Assembly (NCBI GenBank): GCA_900769115.1 | Contig: CAAGFJ010000045.1 | Coordinates: 1 to 54,751 of the forward strand | Length of the DNA stretch: 54,751 nucleotides | Reading direction: 5' to 3' | Source of the DNA: Lachnospiraceae bacterium | GTDB taxonomy: Bacteria > Bacillota > Clostridia > Lachnospirales > Lachnospiraceae | Shown: piece after piece, positions 8,000 through 16,256 of the stretch | Numbering within the stretch: the first letter of the stretch is position 1 | How the letters are laid out: every line of letters begins with the position of its first letter | Notes under the pieces: model-generated | Told to the model about the DNA's origin: nothing | The model's database searches: none | Seen by the model: the letters and a program-made list of their open reading frames with translations, nothing else | Translations under genes and position numbers: made by a program

Positions 8000-8014
8000 C
8001 CTATTTATCCTAGA
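8000..8014 (+). promoter_or_regulatory. Putative AraC-regulator site, copy 1
   Basis: CCTATTTATCCTAGA lies 50 bases before the VOC gene start. A 13-of-15 match, CCTTTTTGTCCTAGA, lies at 10381-10395 upstream of the aminotransferase. In both cases an A+T-rich -10-like stretch follows about 20 bases later. The island's own AraC-type regulator is the natural candidate binder. Confidence 0.5.
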
Positions 8015-8063
8015 TGAGGGAGAATGATAATAATAAAATAAGACAAACAAGGAGGTGTCATAT

Positions 8064-8522
8064 ATGAAAGTATTATCAACTAGCCATTTAGGATTTATTG
8101 TCAAAGATTTGAATACCATAATTCATTTTTATCATGAAGTATTAGGATTGAAGCTGTTAAGTGGGCCGAGTGAAGAGTTTCATAATACGGATGAAGGAAA
8201 GGCAATGGGGATTATTGGTGATAATGCAACACACTGTCATCGTGAAGCATTTATGGAGACACCGGATGGAGTAATGCTTGAATTTATTGAGATTACAGAT
8301 CCAGAACCAACGCCAATTCCACCAACGGCAGCATGTGCAGGAAAATTGCATTTGTGCTTATATGTGGACAACATACAAGAGTGGGTTGTTGAATTGGATA
8401 AGTATGGAGTTAAGCCTTTTATGGAACCACAGGAAGCATTGCTTGGTGATGGGGTAAAATGTTATTGGGTATATTTTATGGATCCAGAAGGCATGTTGTT
8501 TGAGTTACAGGAAAAAAGATAA
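8064..8522 (+). CDS. VOC-family (glyoxalase/dioxygenase fold) protein
   Basis: 152 residues with two VOC half-domains: STSHLGFIVKDLNTIIHFYHEVLGL at the start and KLHLCLYVDNIQEWVVELDKYGV in the middle, ending in MDPEGMLFELQE. Metal-site positions are plausible (His in SHLGF, Glu in LEFIE and FELQ). Members include glyoxalase I, methylmalonyl-CoA epimerase and dioxygenases; which reaction applies here is unknown. The start follows an optimal AAGGAGGTG. The SDR gene follows after 21 bases. First gene of the island. Confidence 0.8.
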   Translation: MKVLSTSHLGFIVKDLNTIIHFYHEVLGLKLLSGPSEEFHNTDEGKAMGIIGDNATHCHREAFMETPDGVMLEFIEITDPEPTPIPPTAACAGKLHLCLYVDNIQEWVVELDKYGVKPFMEPQEALLGDGVKCYWVYFMDPEGMLFELQEKR

Positions 8523-8543
8523 TATCAATAGGAGGACAAGAAT

Positions 8544-9347
8544 ATGGGGATTATGGATATTGATTTAACAGGGCAGACAGCAGTTGTCTTTGGAGCAGGA
8601 AAAGGAATTGGAGAAACGGTTTCAAAACAGCTTGCTGAGGCGGGGGCAATTGTATATATAGCAAGCCGGACAGAAGCAAACTGTATCAAAGTTATGAATG
8701 ATATTGTCAATAATGGCAATAAGGCAGTAGCTGTTCAATGTGACGTGAGCGATATAAATCAAGTAGATGCAGTATTAGAGCGTGCAGAGAGTGAAACAGG
8801 ACAATTAGATATTGTAATTAACAATGCAGGTATTGATTGTGTAACACCTTTTATTGATTGTTCACAAGAAGAGATGATGCGGGTTATTATGACAAATCAG
8901 GTAGGCGTTAATAATGGGTTGCAATGCGCGATTCGTAGAATGAAAAAGTATAACCATGGAAAGATTGTTACAACAACGTCTTTTGCAGGAAGACGAGATT
9001 TGCCGCACGGATTGGGATTTGGACATTATGGGATGACGAAAGCAGCAGTCAATTATATTACGCAGTCTGCAGCTTATGCTGGAGCAGATTATAATATCAA
9101 TGTGAATGCAGTTGGACCGGGTATTGTTTTGACAAAAATGTGGGAAGATATTTTGGACACAGCTGAAAAAGAAGGAAAAAATCGCGAAGAAGCATGGAAT
9201 GAATATTTGAAAACTTATATTCCGCTTGCAAGAGGTGCTCAAACACATGAGGATATTGCTTATATGATGGTGTTTTTATGTTCAAAATATTCAGATCATA
9301 TTACGGGTCAGATTATTTACGTGGATGGCGGTGCAACAACAGCATAA
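8544..9347 (+). CDS. Short-chain dehydrogenase/reductase
   Basis: 267 residues of the classical SDR family. The cofactor motif is GAGKGIG (about 18-24), followed by NNAG, the catalytic Ser in TTTSFAGRR, and YGMTK (YxxxK). The C-terminal GQIIYVDGG is typical. It likely oxidises or reduces a hydroxy or keto group using NAD(P). Cotranscribed with the VOC gene and ended by a strong terminator. The substrate is probably an intermediate of the island's pathway; that is inference. Confidence 0.88.
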   Translation: MGIMDIDLTGQTAVVFGAGKGIGETVSKQLAEAGAIVYIASRTEANCIKVMNDIVNNGNKAVAVQCDVSDINQVDAVLERAESETGQLDIVINNAGIDCVTPFIDCSQEEMMRVIMTNQVGVNNGLQCAIRRMKKYNHGKIVTTTSFAGRRDLPHGLGFGHYGMTKAAVNYITQSAAYAGADYNINVNAVGPGIVLTKMWEDILDTAEKEGKNREEAWNEYLKTYIPLARGAQTHEDIAYMMVFLCSKYSDHITGQIIYVDGGATTA

Positions 9348-9385
9348 ATCTTGACATTTAAATTCTATTTTAATATAATTTGTAC

Positions 9386-9424
9386 AAAGACAAAGAAGTT
9401 TTACAATTTCTTTGTCTTTTTTTG
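9386..9424 (+). terminator. Terminator after the VOC-SDR unit
   Basis: AAAGACAAAGAA pairs with TTCTTTGTCTTT across a short loop and runs into a T tract. Confidence 0.85.
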
Positions 9425-9474
9425 TGAATAAGAAACTGTATTTTGCAATGCTACCGTGAAAAGAAGGTGTTATT

Positions 9475-10308
9475 ATGTCTAGTATAAAGAGATTATGTAT
9501 GTTATCAAAAAATGAGTTTTCATCATATCAGCCATATTTGGAATTGAATAATAAATACCAATCATATACACCAATTGAGCAGGATATGATTAGAGAAATT
9601 GTATGGGAGGTCTATGAGGTTGATGATTTTGATTTGGAGAAGACAATTGCATTACCAGATGTCTGTGCGGATATTATGACTTTTTATACAAAGGATAAAG
9701 CATATGGTTATTTTATGGGAGGCTCCCTTTCCCTTCAGCAGATGAAAGAACTTAGTTTTATGGAGGATGTGAAAAGTATATTTGGTGTTAGATTGCGAAC
9801 AGGAATGTTAGGGAATCTTTTTCGTTGCGATGTGAAGGATGTTAATAATGCGAGAATAACAATGAGTGAGGCTTTGTGGAATGGAAGAGAAATAGAAGAG
9901 CAGATGATGGAGGCAAGTGATTTTGCAGATCGTTGGAAGATCATGTCTTCGTATCTGGAGCAACGGATAGCACGTAATTATAAAATAAATAATATAGTAA
10001 GCTACGTTGTAAAGGAAATCATTAATAGTCAGGGTTGTATTACGATTAGAGAATTAGAGGAAAAAACAGGATATACAGGAAGGTATTTAAGGAAGGTTGT
10101 GAAGGAATATCTGGGTATATCAATAAAGCAGTTTTGTGAGGTTACCAAATTTCAGTGGATGTGCAATTATTATAAATTGAGAGAGGGTGATGTCTCTTTA
10201 CCTGATTTGGCTTTACAGGCAGGATATTATGATCAATCTCATATGAATTTATCTTGTAAAAAATTAACAGGTGAGTTGCCGAAAAAAATTATTAATATGT
10301 ATGCTTAG
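9475..10308 (+). CDS. AraC-family transcriptional regulator
   Basis: 277 residues. The C-terminal third (about 170-277) has two helix-turn-helix units of the AraC type: TIRELEEKTGYTGRYLRKVVKEYLG and LPDLALQAGYYDQSHMNLSCKKLTG. The N-terminal part is an effector or sensory domain with no motif I recognise. It lies between the VOC-SDR unit and the aminotransferase operon and has its own start after AAGAAGGTG. Likely activates both flanking transcripts through the shared CCT(A/T)TTT(A/G)TCCTAGA element. Confidence 0.85.
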   Translation: MSSIKRLCMLSKNEFSSYQPYLELNNKYQSYTPIEQDMIREIVWEVYEVDDFDLEKTIALPDVCADIMTFYTKDKAYGYFMGGSLSLQQMKELSFMEDVKSIFGVRLRTGMLGNLFRCDVKDVNNARITMSEALWNGREIEEQMMEASDFADRWKIMSSYLEQRIARNYKINNIVSYVVKEIINSQGCITIRELEEKTGYTGRYLRKVVKEYLGISIKQFCEVTKFQWMCNYYKLREGDVSLPDLALQAGYYDQSHMNLSCKKLTGELPKKIINMYA

Positions 10309-10323
10309 AACTATAATATTTTG

Positions 10324-10355
10324 CTTCCTGGGATGTCATTCTGGGAAGTTTTTTT
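10324..10355 (+). terminator. Terminator after the AraC gene
   Basis: CTTCC pairs with GGAAG around a weakly paired middle, followed by seven T. Confidence 0.6.
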
Positions 10356-10380
10356 GTTCCGTTTATTCCTAATTTGAATT

Positions 10381-10395
10381 CCTTTTTGTCCTAGA
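10381..10395 (+). promoter_or_regulatory. Putative AraC-regulator site, copy 2
   Basis: CCTTTTTGTCCTAGA, 13 of 15 identical to 8000-8014. A TAGTATAAA stretch about 20 bases downstream can serve as the -10 of the aminotransferase operon. Confidence 0.5.
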
Positions 10396-10492
10396 GGGTG
10401 TGGATATTCTTTGATAGTATAAAGTCATGCTAAGTGATATTAATTCACATATAAAAATAGTGGAAAATGATAAAGGATAGGAGGAAACGATT

Positions 10493-11872
10493 ATGTTGAA
10501 AAAAGAAAAAAGTGAAGCGTTAACAAAGGAGTATAATAAGTATTTTCCGGGTGGACATTCCAATTTGAGAATACCGATGGATGTCACGGAACATAGGTTG
10601 TTTATTGCCAAATCCGATGGAACACATTTAACAGACGTGGATGGCAACGAATATATTGAGTACAATGGTTCTATGGGACCCAATATATTAGGACATAAAA
10701 ATCCGAACTTTGTAAAGAAAATTGTGGAGTATATAGAAAACAATGGTACAGCAATTGGATCCAATCTTTTGTTTTCACCAATGGATGTTGAGGTGGCAAA
10801 ACGGCTTTGTAAATTGATTCCTTGCGCAGAAGAAGTCAAATTTACAGTTACGGGTTCTGAAGCTGTTCAGGCGGCATTTAGAATTATGCGAGCTTACACC
10901 GGAAAGAATGTGATTGTTCGATTTCAGGGAAATTATGCTGGATGGGGTGACAATGTGTTAGGGGGTCGTATAAATTCAGATAAGAATGCGGAGATTCCGT
11001 TTACAGACTTTTCTACACATGGAGGTCCGGAGGAGGATCCATATTATACAGAAGGAAGAAGTCCTTTGGCTTGTAAGGAAACAATTATGATTCCGTGGAA
11101 CAATTTTGAGGTTCTAGAGGAAACATTTGATAAGTATCATGATATTATTGCAGGTATTCATTTTGAAGGAATTGTCTGGAATCATGAAGGATTGTATCCA
11201 AAGCCGGGATTTGTGGAGAAAATTAGAGAATTATGTACTCGATATAATATTGTAATGTGTATGGATGAGGTAATTACAGGATTTCGGGTAAACATTGGTG
11301 GGGCACAATCTGTTCTTGGTGTTACTCCGGATCTTTGTACCCTGGGTAAAGCAATGTCAAACGGCATTCCGGTTTCCTGTGTTGCTGGAAAAAAAGAAAT
11401 TATGGATTGTATCAGAGGAAACAAAGTGCTTGTTCCAGGAACTTATCCGGGATATGGACTTGGTATGGCCGCAGTACTTGCAACACTTGATGAGTTAATG
11501 AAGGATGAATGTGCAGTATATGATAGAGTCTTTAAAGTACAGGAAAAGATTATGGAGGGGCTTGTAGAAATATCTAGAAAGTATGATATTCCATTGACTA
11601 TTACGGAGGCAAACGGTGTGTTTGACACGATTTTTGGTATACCAGGTGGTAGACGTCGTTTGTATACGGAGGAGGATCTGGAAGGTTTTGATAAGAATAT
11701 TGTTAATAATTTTCAGCGATATATGCAGGAAAATGGAGTGTTCTTGATGTTTGGTGGAAGATGGTACGTCAATGCATCACATACTATGGAAGATGCGGAA
11801 AAGACATTAGAAGCTGCTGACAAAGCGATGAAGTCATTGAAAGAAAATAATTATAAGTATGTTACTAAATAA
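10493..11872 (+). CDS. Class III PLP aminotransferase (glutamate-1-semialdehyde aminomutase-like)
   Basis: 459 residues, related to glutamate-1-semialdehyde 2,1-aminomutase and to omega- and beta-amino acid aminotransferases. Visible features are YFPGGHSNLR near the start, the TVTGSEAVQAAFRIMRAYTG PLP-phosphate region, MDEVITGFR, and the Schiff-base lysine in LGKAMSNG (about 286). A role in heme synthesis is unlikely, because no hem genes are near and the operon holds a transporter and glutamate dehydrogenase. Moving an amino group from an imported compound to 2-oxoglutarate is a better guess. Good AGGAGG start. Confidence 0.85.
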   Translation: MLKKEKSEALTKEYNKYFPGGHSNLRIPMDVTEHRLFIAKSDGTHLTDVDGNEYIEYNGSMGPNILGHKNPNFVKKIVEYIENNGTAIGSNLLFSPMDVEVAKRLCKLIPCAEEVKFTVTGSEAVQAAFRIMRAYTGKNVIVRFQGNYAGWGDNVLGGRINSDKNAEIPFTDFSTHGGPEEDPYYTEGRSPLACKETIMIPWNNFEVLEETFDKYHDIIAGIHFEGIVWNHEGLYPKPGFVEKIRELCTRYNIVMCMDEVITGFRVNIGGAQSVLGVTPDLCTLGKAMSNGIPVSCVAGKKEIMDCIRGNKVLVPGTYPGYGLGMAAVLATLDELMKDECAVYDRVFKVQEKIMEGLVEISRKYDIPLTITEANGVFDTIFGIPGGRRRLYTEEDLEGFDKNIVNNFQRYMQENGVFLMFGGRWYVNASHTMEDAEKTLEAADKAMKSLKENNYKYVTK

Positions 11873-11883
11873 CATGTGAATCA

Positions 11884-11922
11884 AAGAGGATTGCATCTGC
11901 AAAGGGGTAGTGTGATCCTCTT
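11884..11922 (+). terminator. Hairpin between aminotransferase and antiporter genes
   Basis: AAGAGGAT (11884-11891) pairs with ATCCTCTT (11915-11922), followed by ATTTATT. A weak or partial terminator that could set the ratio of enzyme to transporter. Confidence 0.45.
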
Positions 11923-11955
11923 ATTTATTATGAAATAGAGAAAGGGGATGAATAT

Positions 11956-13305
11956 ATGTCATTAGGTTTGGTAAGTGTATTATTAATTTTATTTGTGGTT
12001 ATAGGTGCGATTGCTACGAAACGAGTTGAAATCTGCTTGTTTTTGGCATGCCTGATAGGCGCAATTGTTTTGTACGGAACCCATGCGTTGTCGGAATTAG
12101 GTGGTATTTTTGTAGAAGCGTTAGGGAATAATGCCTGGGTTATGTTAATTGTTTTATTATTAGGTGGGTTCATTGCTTTGTTACAATCATCAAATGGACA
12201 TTTAGGATTTTCTAAAATTGTTGATAAGATTTGTGATACAGAAAGGAAAACCTTGTTTGTAACATTTTTAATGGGAATTGTTATTTTTATCGAAGAACTT
12301 TTAAATGCAATGACAATTGGGGCTTGCATGAAAACTCATTATGATAAGAAAAAAATTCCAAGAGAAACATTAGCATATCTTTTGGATGCAACGGGAGGAC
12401 CTATTTGCGTTATGGTTCCAATTTCTGGTTGGGGTGTTTGCCTTATGAGTATGTTTGTTCAGCAGGACGCATTTTTATCTCTTGGAAATGATCATATCAA
12501 ATCTTATTTAAGTGCAGCGCCATTTTGTTTTTACCCAATCGCTACATTGATCATTGTATTTCTTTTCTGTATGGGAATTATGCCGAAGTTTGGTGCAATG
12601 AAAAAAGCATATAAACGTGTGGAAGATACGGGAATGGTATATAGTGAAAAGAGCAGAAAGTATAATCAGGAAAATGTGGAAAATATAGTAGATGGAAAGA
12701 TTATTGATTTTGTAATTCCGGTGGCTGTACTAATCATTTTGACGATCGTTACAGGAGATCTAATTACAGCTGTGATAGGCGCAATTGTTGTCTGTGCAGT
12801 TATGTATATTCCTAGAAAAATTATTTCTTCGGAGGATTTATTTCCAATATTATCAAAAGGTTTTGCAGATATGCTTGTTGTTGATATAGTGCTTTTGTTA
12901 ACATATGTGCTTCAGATCATTACAGAAAAAATGGGTATGACAGATTATATTATTGAAAAGGTTCAACCATATATGATAGGTTCGTTGTTTCCGGTAATCA
13001 TTTTTGTGTTAGTTGCAGTATTGTGTTTCTGTACAGCTTCACTCGTAGGTGTGTGTGCGTTAATAGCACCAATTGCTTTTCCATTAGGAGCAATTCTAGG
13101 TGTAAACACATTGCTTGTTATGGCAGCAATTATGTCAGGTGCAGGTTTTGAATCTCATGCTTGTTTTTATTCAGATGCAACGCTTGTTTCATCTAGAATA
13201 GCAGGTATTGATAATCTGGAACATGCTATGAGTCAGCTGCCATATGTGGCGATTGCTGCAGTGGTCAGTTTCATTGCATTTATAGTGGCTGGTATTGTTA
13301 TGTAA
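11956..13305 (+). CDS. NhaC-type Na+/H+ antiporter family permease
   Basis: 449 residues with about eleven hydrophobic helices. Family-like segments include MGIVIFIEELLNAMTIGACM, LLDATGGPICVMVPISGWG and SGAGFESHACFYSDATLVSSRI. The NhaC superfamily includes Na+/H+ antiporters and exchangers of organic acids or amino acids. Within this catabolic operon, uptake or exchange of the pathway's substrate is plausible, but ion transport alone cannot be excluded. Confidence 0.83.
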   Translation: MSLGLVSVLLILFVVIGAIATKRVEICLFLACLIGAIVLYGTHALSELGGIFVEALGNNAWVMLIVLLLGGFIALLQSSNGHLGFSKIVDKICDTERKTLFVTFLMGIVIFIEELLNAMTIGACMKTHYDKKKIPRETLAYLLDATGGPICVMVPISGWGVCLMSMFVQQDAFLSLGNDHIKSYLSAAPFCFYPIATLIIVFLFCMGIMPKFGAMKKAYKRVEDTGMVYSEKSRKYNQENVENIVDGKIIDFVIPVAVLIILTIVTGDLITAVIGAIVVCAVMYIPRKIISSEDLFPILSKGFADMLVVDIVLLLTYVLQIITEKMGMTDYIIEKVQPYMIGSLFPVIIFVLVAVLCFCTASLVGVCALIAPIAFPLGAILGVNTLLVMAAIMSGAGFESHACFYSDATLVSSRIAGIDNLEHAMSQLPYVAIAAVVSFIAFIVAGIVM

Positions 13306-13357
13306 TATAATCAGGCGGTGGCTTGAAGGCAAATTTGATGTTTATGGAGGAACTGTT

Positions 13358-13972
13358 ATGAATAAAACGAAGTATGTGATAACGATTGCAAGACAATTTG
13401 GAAGTATGGGTAGACCAATTGCTATGAAGTTGTCTGAACTGTTGGGAATAGAATTTTATGATAGAGATATTGTAGATCAGGCAGCGGAGAAATTGAATTT
13501 ACCAGTATCTATTATAGATGAAAACGAGGAATCTGCTAAGGAAATTTATAATAATTATTTTAGAATGCAGTTTCCACTTGGTCGTCAGAAATCTACAGAT
13601 GTACAAGATAAGATATTTGAGGCTCAAAAGAATATCATTGGCTTTCTGGCAGAAAAGGAGAGTTGTATTATAGTTGGAAGATGTAGTGATTTTATTCTTT
13701 CTGAAATGGAAAATACAATAAATATTTATATTTATGCTCCTTATGAAGATCGTTTAAGGCATTGCACAGATGAATTGGGTTTATCTATTGATGAGGGAAA
13801 AAGAATGATAAAAAAGGTTGATGAGGCTAGAGAAGCATATCATTTACAATATGCTGGATTTAAGCCGGATGACTATAATCATAAAGACTTAATGATAAAT
13901 TCAAGTCTTCTCGGAGTAGATGGAACTGCAGAATATCTAGCAAATTTAATTAAGAAAAAATTTTGTATTTAA
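13358..13972 (+). CDS. Cytidylate kinase-like family protein
   Basis: 204 residues. The N-terminus ITIARQFGSMGRPIAMKLSELLGIEFYDRDIVDQAA fits the cytidylate-kinase-like family common in Clostridia, in which the P-loop is modified. IIVGRCSDFIL is the second family segment. These proteins often sit beside transporters; no substrate has been established to my knowledge. The start at 13358 follows ATGGAGGAACTGTT; the longer frame overlapping the antiporter lacks a site. Confidence 0.78.
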   Translation: MNKTKYVITIARQFGSMGRPIAMKLSELLGIEFYDRDIVDQAAEKLNLPVSIIDENEESAKEIYNNYFRMQFPLGRQKSTDVQDKIFEAQKNIIGFLAEKESCIIVGRCSDFILSEMENTINIYIYAPYEDRLRHCTDELGLSIDEGKRMIKKVDEAREAYHLQYAGFKPDDYNHKDLMINSSLLGVDGTAEYLANLIKKKFCI

Positions 13973-14004
13973 TCGGAGCATATTTTTGAAAGGAGATGAT
14001 ATTT

Positions 14005-15261
14005 ATGGGAAGAACGTATGATCCCTATGAAAATGTAGTTGAGGTTATGGAAAATGCTGTAGAAATAGGAAACATAGATAAGAGAATGTTTGATATTTTG
14101 AAAAATCCTCAGAGAGAAACAAAAGTATATTTACCTGTGGAAATGGATGATGGGAGTGTTAGGGTATTTGAAGGTTATCGTGTTCAGCATTCTAATATCA
14201 GGGGACCTTTTAAAGGAGGAATCCGCTATCACAAGGATGTAACTTTAAATGAAGTAAAGGCTCTTGCAACTTGGATGTCCTTAAAGTGTGCTGTAGTCAA
14301 TATTCCTTTTGGTGGTGCAAAAGGAGGAATTAGGGTTGATCCTTTAACTCTTTCTAAGAGAGAATTGTGCGCGTTGACACGTCGGTATACTTTTGCGATT
14401 GCACCGATTATTGGAGCAGATACAGATATACCGGCACCAGATGTTAATACAAATGCACAGACTATGACATGGATTCTTGATACATATAGTCAATTGAAGG
14501 GAAAGCCGTGTCCTGGCGTTGTAACAGGAAAACCTTTGGAATTAGGAGGATCAAAGGGGCGCCCATCAGCGACGGGAAGAGGAATTGTTATCAGTACGAA
14601 GCTTTTATTAAGTCAAGATAACAAAGAATTAGCGGGAACAAGGATTGCAATTCAAGGATGCGGAAATGTGGGTGGAAATGCGGCTCGAATTTTTGCACAT
14701 AGAAATGCAGTTATAGTTGCATTGAGTGATGTTTCAGGAGGTATATATAAGTCTTCTGGGTTGAATGCGGATAAAATTACTGCTTTTGTAGAAAACGGCG
14801 GTTATATTAAAGATTATTATGAGGATGGTGCAGTACATATTAGTAATGAAGATGTTTTGACTTGTGAATGCGACGTTTTGGTTCCTGCAGCTTTGGAGAA
14901 TCAAATTACAAAAAATGTGGCAACAAAACTGAAATGCAGCTATATTGTTGAAGGAGCAAATGGACCTACGGCGAGGGATGCGGACTCTGTAATTGAAGAG
15001 CGGAACATTAAATTGGTTCCGGATATTTTTTCAAATAGTGGAGGTGTAATTGTTTCATATTTTGAATGGGTACAAAATATTCAGGAAATAACCTGGGAAA
15101 AGCCACAAGTGAATGAAATGTTGGAAACAATCATGACAAAAGCGTTTGATGAAATGGTAGAGGAAATTAAAAAAAGCAAGTGTTCTTATCGAATGGCTGC
15201 GTACATTATAGCTTTGAAAAGATTAATACATACAGAGGAAATTAAAGGAATTTTCCCTTGA
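14005..15261 (+). CDS. Glutamate dehydrogenase (Glu/Leu/Phe/Val family)
   Basis: 418 residues. Reversible oxidative deamination of glutamate (or a branched or aromatic amino acid) with NAD(P). The catalytic lysine lies in PFGGAKGGI, the glutamate-dehydrogenase-type segment PAPDVNTNAQTMTW is present, and the Rossmann motif is GCGNVGGNAA. Length is normal. The start at 14005 leaves about 8 bases to AAAGGAG. As last gene of the aminotransferase operon it could regenerate 2-oxoglutarate and release ammonia. Confidence 0.9.
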   Translation: MGRTYDPYENVVEVMENAVEIGNIDKRMFDILKNPQRETKVYLPVEMDDGSVRVFEGYRVQHSNIRGPFKGGIRYHKDVTLNEVKALATWMSLKCAVVNIPFGGAKGGIRVDPLTLSKRELCALTRRYTFAIAPIIGADTDIPAPDVNTNAQTMTWILDTYSQLKGKPCPGVVTGKPLELGGSKGRPSATGRGIVISTKLLLSQDNKELAGTRIAIQGCGNVGGNAARIFAHRNAVIVALSDVSGGIYKSSGLNADKITAFVENGGYIKDYYEDGAVHISNEDVLTCECDVLVPAALENQITKNVATKLKCSYIVEGANGPTARDADSVIEERNIKLVPDIFSNSGGVIVSYFEWVQNIQEITWEKPQVNEMLETIMTKAFDEMVEEIKKSKCSYRMAAYIIALKRLIHTEEIKGIFP

Positions 15262-15335
15262 TATTGGAATAATAGCACAAATTTATTTCTCATTGACGAA
15301 TTGTGCGAATCATTATATAGTAATGAGAAGTTAGA

Positions 15336-15363
15336 AGACAACTCCTAGCAATAGGGGTTGTCT
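15336..15363 (+). terminator. Hairpin at the right end of the island
   Basis: AGACAACTCC (15336-15345) pairs with GGGGTTGTCT (15354-15363). Only a weak T tract follows. A second inverted pair, TTCTCATT/AATGAGAA, lies just upstream (about 15287-15329). Confidence 0.5.
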
Positions 15364-15381
15364 TGCGTTAGGGGGATATAT

Positions 15382-15444
15382 ATGATGTATGGCTTTGTAA
15401 GCTGGAAGAGAAGAGAGCGTGTTTGCGGTCCGATAGCGAATTGA
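15382..15444 (+). pseudogene. 3' remnant of a pnuC gene
   Basis: The open frame MMYGFVSWKRRERVCGPIAN then stop reproduces the last residues of PnuC (DMYGFVSWRRREIT) at the nucleotide level as well. No 5' part is present. It begins right where the A+T-rich island ends and sits in front of the acetyltransferase gene, so it likely marks the original end of pnuC before the island arrived. Confidence 0.7.
15385..15406 (+). repeat. Right copy of 22-bp island-flanking repeat
   Basis: Same orientation as 7906-7927 with a single mismatch (ATGTATGGC versus ATGTATGGA at the start). Confidence 0.65.
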
Positions 15445-15466
15445 ATGGAAAGAAAGGTGAAACAAT

Positions 15467-16018
15467 ATGGATTGTGAAGAGATAAGAATAGACATGCGGA
15501 TACCGGATCCGGAGAACAGAGCAGAGAACCGGAGAGCGGTACGGGTAATGTATCAGTTGAATCATACGATGCCATATACGGAGGAATATAATGATCTGCT
15601 GAAAGAATTGTTTGGAGAGAATCTCGGACAGAACAGTTATGTTACAACGCCGATCAATGGAGCCTGTGTCAGTACCATGAAGATTGGAAATGGTGTATTT
15701 ATTAATTCGAATCTTCTTGCGATGGCGCGGGGTGGCATTACGATAGAGGATGGTGTGCAGATTGCGGCAAATGTACAACTAATTTCCAACAATCATGATC
15801 CCTATGATCTGTCGATATTGACCTGTAAACCGGTGCTGATCAAGGAAGCTGCCTGGATCGGAGCAGGAGCAACGATTCTTCCGGGAGTATGTGTTGGCAG
15901 ACATGCAGTTGTTGGAGCAGCTTCGGTTGTAACGAAGGATGTACCGGATTATGCGGTAGTGGTAGGCAATCCGGCAAGGGTTATTAAGTATCTGGATGCC
16001 GATCGGTTTGAACAATAA
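15467..16018 (+). CDS. Sugar O-acetyltransferase (hexapeptide repeat)
   Basis: 183 residues, with the left-handed beta-helix of the maltose/galactoside acetyltransferase family. Hexapeptide turns are visible from about residue 65, the active-site histidine lies in ISNNHDPYD, and GAGATILPGVCVGRHAVVGAASVVTKDVPDYAVVVGNPARVI is the closing region. It transfers acetyl from acetyl-CoA to a sugar hydroxyl. It starts after GAAAGAAAGGTG and lies just beyond the island edge. Confidence 0.88.
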   Translation: MDCEEIRIDMRIPDPENRAENRRAVRVMYQLNHTMPYTEEYNDLLKELFGENLGQNSYVTTPINGACVSTMKIGNGVFINSNLLAMARGGITIEDGVQIAANVQLISNNHDPYDLSILTCKPVLIKEAAWIGAGATILPGVCVGRHAVVGAASVVTKDVPDYAVVVGNPARVIKYLDADRFEQ

Positions 16019-16117
16019 TAACGGTATGTGCCTGCATCATAAGGTGGCTTTGTAGTTGAAATTCCTATTCTTATAGTGCATATATTTTATGGATGTGTAT
16101 ATTATTAACAGTAAGGG

Positions 16118-16171
16118 TGCGTATAATCACAAAAATACACATAATTAAACTTGCGCATAATCAGAAAAAAT
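16118..16171 (+). repeat. Imperfect direct repeat before the ATPase gene
   Basis: TGCGTATAATCACAAAAAT (16118-16136) and TGCGCATAATCAGAAAAAAT (16152-16171) are spaced 34 bases apart, about three helical turns, a spacing suited to protein binding. A TATAAT follows. Confidence 0.4.
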
Positions 16172-16182
16172 AATATAATGAT

Positions 16183-16214
16183 AACAATTCACTTGCTTGC
16201 AAGGGTGAATTGTT
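16183..16214. repeat. Hairpin/palindrome before the ATPase gene
   Basis: AACAATTCAC (16183-16192) pairs exactly with GTGAATTGTT (16205-16214), with TTGC/GCAA inside. It follows a TATAAT and could be an operator or a leader hairpin for the ATPase gene. Confidence 0.45.
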
Positions 16215-16256
16215 AAATGTGCTCATGATATAATACGTGTATAGTATGGAGAATGT

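Noticed and set aside
10493..11872. HemL for tetrapyrrole synthesis
   Set aside because: No hem genes nearby and the operon holds an antiporter and GDH, so a catabolic aminotransferase is more plausible.
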